Shown here: positions 62,078-64,000 of the stretch, one piece after another
How positions within the stretch are numbered: position 1 is the first letter of the stretch
How the letters are laid out: each line of letters starts with the position of its first letter
DNA from: an uncultured Oscillospiraceae bacterium
GTDB lineage: Bacteria > Bacillota > Clostridia > Oscillospirales > Oscillospiraceae
DNA: 64,000 nucleotides
Assembly (NCBI GenBank): GCA_947589545.1
Contig: CANQBA010000007.1
Location: forward strand, 28,332-92,331
Reading direction: 5' to 3'
The notes under the pieces: generated by a model
What the model saw: only the letters and a program-made list of their open reading frames with translations
What the model was told of the DNA's origin: nothing
Database searches by the model: none
Made by a program: the position numbers and the translations under genes

Positions 62078-62426
62078 GCGAGGGGAGTTGAACCCCTGTC
62101 CGAAAACACATCCACCTGAACTTCTCCGGGCGCAGACGGTTATTGCGGGTCGCCCCGTTTCCCTCGCTTACAGGCAAGCCGTCACGCCTGAAAGTCCGGT
62201 AGCTTCATGGTGCATGGCGCGCTCAAAGCTTTGCGCGCTCACGTTCTCAACTCATCGACGCCCCATCCCCGGCCGTTGACCTCCGGGGTGGAACGGTCAC
62301 TGCTTAAGCAGCGACAGGAACAGCGTAATCGTTGTTCTTTAATTTATAAGTGCCCGTTTTTAGGATGTCAGGCCCATCCGCCCGCTATTCAAGCTTCCGC
62401 GTCCCCGTCGAAACCGGTACGCCCCC
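62070..62426 (-). ncRNA. ssrA: Transfer-messenger RNA
   Basis: A 357-nt tmRNA that rescues stalled ribosomes with SmpB. The 5' end GGGGGCGTACCGGTTTCGAC and the 3' half GGTTCAACTCCCCTCGCC with encoded CCA form the tRNA-like part; the acceptor is GGGGGCG/CGCCTCC-type with alternative pairings. The tag frame reads towards KNNDYAVPVAA and stops at TAA (62304-62306); the resume codon is probably the GGC or ACT about 75 nt from the 5' end. CTGCTTAAGCAG, the usual stem at the tag stop, is present. A smpB gene is not in the window. Confidence 0.93.
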
Positions 62427-62564
62427 GCGTCGTCGCGGAAGTCGCGTTGGCTCAAGGCGCGGCGAACGCCACGGGCGCCCGCCGCACCCCTCACACGCTG
62501 ACTTCGCTCCTCCTTTCCAAACGCGACCCGCTGGCGCTGGGCTCGCGTTTGGTTAGGGAAAGAG

Positions 62565-62600
62565 GGATTTTTCACGGCGGCAAAGCTGCCGCGAAAAATG
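62565..62600 (-). terminator. Terminator of the short-chain dehydrogenase gene
   Basis: An imperfect hairpin (TTTTTCACGGCGGC with GCTGCCGCGAAAAA, one mismatch) ends in a T-run on the minus strand, about 40 bp after the gene. The 212-bp gap to tmRNA also has CAAACGCG/CGCGTTTG arms near 62517-62552. No clear tmRNA promoter was found in it. Confidence 0.65.
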
Positions 62601-62638
62601 GATTTGAAATTAAATACTTTCTGCTTTTTGCCGCGAGA

Positions 62639-63394
62639 TTATGTCTTGGCGAGCTTGACCACGATGGTGCTGGGGAGGAGCTTCGCCAGGAAGCGGTAGA
62701 GCTTAAAGAAGACCCGGGGGGTGTAGAAGGCGCGGTCGGCCTTCACGGCGGCGTAGGATCCGGCGGCCACCTGCCTGGGGTCGCAGTAGGGGAGGGTCTT
62801 GAACATCTTGGAGTTGCCCGCAATGCCGCCGATCTCCAAAAACTCCGTGTCCATGGGGCCGGAGCAGACGGCGGTGACGGCGATCTTCCGCGCCCGCAGC
62901 TCCTCCCGCAGTCCCAAAGAGAAGCTGGAGACGTAAGCCTTGGTAGAGCTGTACACCGTCATCCTGGCGTTGGGGCAGAAGCTGGCGATGGAGCTGACGT
63001 TGACGACGGACGCGCCCTCGCGCATGTAGGGGAGAGCCGCTCTTGTCACCAGCGTCATGGCCCGGATGTTGAGATCGGTCATGCGGGAGAGAAGCTGGGG
63101 ATCCGTCTCCGCCACATTGCCCAGATACCCGCACCCGGCGCAGTTGACCAGTACGGTCACGTCGGGGTTTTCCTCGCTGAGCTTCCGGGCCAGCGCGCCC
63201 AGATCGGCGTCGTCCGTCAGATCCAGCGGCACGGACACCGCCGGCACGTCCAGCGCCAGGGCCAGCTCGTCCAGAAGCGGCTTGCGCCGGGCGATGAGCC
63301 AGACCTGCTCCACCTCGGGGAAATTGGCCTTCAGCTGCAGGGCGAATTCCCGGCCCAGTCCCGAGGAGGCCCCGGTAATGATGGCTGTCTTCAT
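62639..63394 (-). CDS. Short-chain dehydrogenase/reductase
   Basis: A 251-residue NAD(P)-dependent oxidoreductase. The Rossmann glycine motif is TGASSGLG near 9-16, NCAGCG is the NNAG-equivalent, and VNVSSIASF with YSSTKAYV supply the catalytic Ser, Tyr and Lys. The ATG at 63394 is preferred over a GTG at 63400 that overlaps the upstream stop, because AAGGTGTGAG is at good distance. The gene begins 3 bp after the cyclophilin gene ends, so they share a transcript. The substrate is unknown. Confidence 0.9.
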   Translation of the reverse strand: MKTAIITGASSGLGREFALQLKANFPEVEQVWLIARRKPLLDELALALDVPAVSVPLDLTDDADLGALARKLSEENPDVTVLVNCAGCGYLGNVAETDPQLLSRMTDLNIRAMTLVTRAALPYMREGASVVNVSSIASFCPNARMTVYSSTKAYVSSFSLGLREELRARKIAVTAVCSGPMDTEFLEIGGIAGNSKMFKTLPYCDPRQVAAGSYAAVKADRAFYTPRVFFKLYRFLAKLLPSTIVVKLAKT

Positions 63395-63396
63395 GC

Positions 63397-63915
63397 TCAC
63401 ACCTTCTGGGGCTCGCCGTAATCCACGCCGAAGGTCTCCACGGTGACGGACTTCATCACCTGGGGCTTACGGGGCTTGTCGTTGTAGTCCACCCGGACGC
63501 CGGCGATCTCGTCCACCACGTCCATGCCCTCCACCACCTTGCCGAAGGCGGCGTACTGGCCGTCCAGATGGGGGGAGTCGGCGTGGACGATGAAGAACTG
63601 GCTGCCGGCGGAGTCGGGGACGCTGGTGCGGGCCATGCTGAGGACACCGCGCTCGTGCTTTAAGGGGTTGGCGACGCCGTTGGCGGAAAACTCGCCCTTG
63701 ATGCAGTAGCCGGGGCCGCCGGTGCCGTTGCCCTTGGGGCAGCCGCCCTGGATCATAAAGTCCTTGATGACGCGGTGGAAAATGAGGCCGTTGTAGAAGC
63801 CCTTGCCGGCCAGGCTGATGAAATTCGCCACGGATATGGGGGCGATGTCGGGGTAGAGCTCGGCCTTGATGACCTTGCCGTCCTCCATTTCAATGGTCGC
63901 GATGGGATTTGCCAT
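63397..63915 (-). CDS. Cyclophilin-type peptidyl-prolyl isomerase
   Basis: A 172-residue cytoplasmic protein-folding enzyme. [13 protein letters not shown] carries the catalytic Arg and Phe, [20 protein letters not shown] contains the conserved QFF, and [15 protein letters not shown] is the closing segment. No signal peptide is present. GAGGAG lies before the ATG, with a TATTAT-like -10 about 25 bp upstream on the minus strand. It heads a two-gene unit with the short-chain dehydrogenase. Confidence 0.93.
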   Translation of the reverse strand: MANPIATIEMEDGKVIKAELYPDIAPISVANFISLAGKGFYNGLIFHRVIKDFMIQGGCPKGNGTGGPGYCIKGEFSANGVANPLKHERGVLSMARTSVPDSAGSQFFIVHADSPHLDGQYAAFGKVVEGMDVVDEIAGVRVDYNDKPRKPQVMKSVTVETFGVDYGEPQKV

Positions 63916-64000
63916 ACTGATTTCTCCTCGTATAATAAGATTTGACAGGAATTTTGTAAGTGTTATCTGTCATTCACTCCGGAAAAACCAGCAGGCAAAG

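Noticed and set aside
62029..62426. Prophage or island integrated at tmRNA
   Set aside because: No integrase or direct repeat of the tmRNA 3' end was found within the window; only inverted copies are seen.

Overview
The window looks like chromosomal DNA of a high-G+C, strictly anaerobic Firmicute, most likely a gut member of the Oscillospiraceae (relatives of Flavonifractor, Intestinimonas or Oscillibacter). The basis is inference from gene content and signals: sigma-A promoters (TTGACA/TATAAT), AGGAGG ribosome binding sites, PadR/DUF2812 and DUF4358 proteins, a K+-dependent pyrophosphatase, fused FeoA-FeoB, ferredoxin-rich oxidoreductases, and a tmRNA whose tag ends DYAVPVAA. No rRNA, CRISPR array, transposase or integrase was seen.

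Layout. 1-5.5 kb: the end of a class II aldolase, a P-type-ATPase-like pseudoenzyme, and a PadR repressor with two DUF2812 membrane proteins behind a promoter carrying paired palindromic operators. 5.8-8.5 kb (minus): a small DUF6514-like protein, pyridoxamine kinase plus a radical SAM protein, and a nitroreductase. 8.7-12.5 kb: hypB, a 939-residue iron-sulfur flavoprotein and hypA in one operon. 12.9-14.4 kb (minus): an A+T-rich P-loop kinase-like gene and a flavin reductase-like gene. 14.8-18.2 kb: an SGNH hydrolase and DUF4358 lipoprotein pair, then an ECF sigma factor with a membrane-anchored partner. 18.6-28.5 kb: pyrophosphatase, MATE exporter, ATP-grasp/esterase pair, Rieske oxidoreductase, DNA-alkyl repair protein and a secreted SLH protein. 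28.7-29.1 kb: five tRNAs (Val, Asp, Phe, Gly, Cys). 29.3-35.8 kb: a CarD-like regulator, reductases, an acetyltransferase, a thioesterase, and a lipoprotein with two membrane-anchored DUF4230-like proteins.

The most unusual region is 35.9-53.1 kb. A response regulator and histidine kinase are followed by nine tandem paralogous lipoproteins (LP1-LP9), then an ABC ATPase and a 792-residue permease, all on one strand with mostly short gaps. Every lipoprotein has a lipobox, an FQKN(M/L)HQ signature, a C-x4-C-x-H-x(4-5)-C motif, and a predicted seven-bladed propeller. The copies fall into subtypes, share long identical DNA tracts, and one carries a nonsense codon. I infer a cell-surface sensing or export system with a diversified set of surface lipoproteins; its substrate is unknown.

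53.2-64 kb: FeoAB, a phosphoribosyltransferase-like protein with an atypical motif, a DegV protein, a second two-component system, a DUF2079 membrane protein, the tmRNA gene, a short-chain dehydrogenase and a cyclophilin.

Intergenic space is crowded with GC-rich palindromes of one family, a second dyad-containing repeat in two copies, and a third hairpin element found downstream of both the tRNA-Cys and tmRNA genes.
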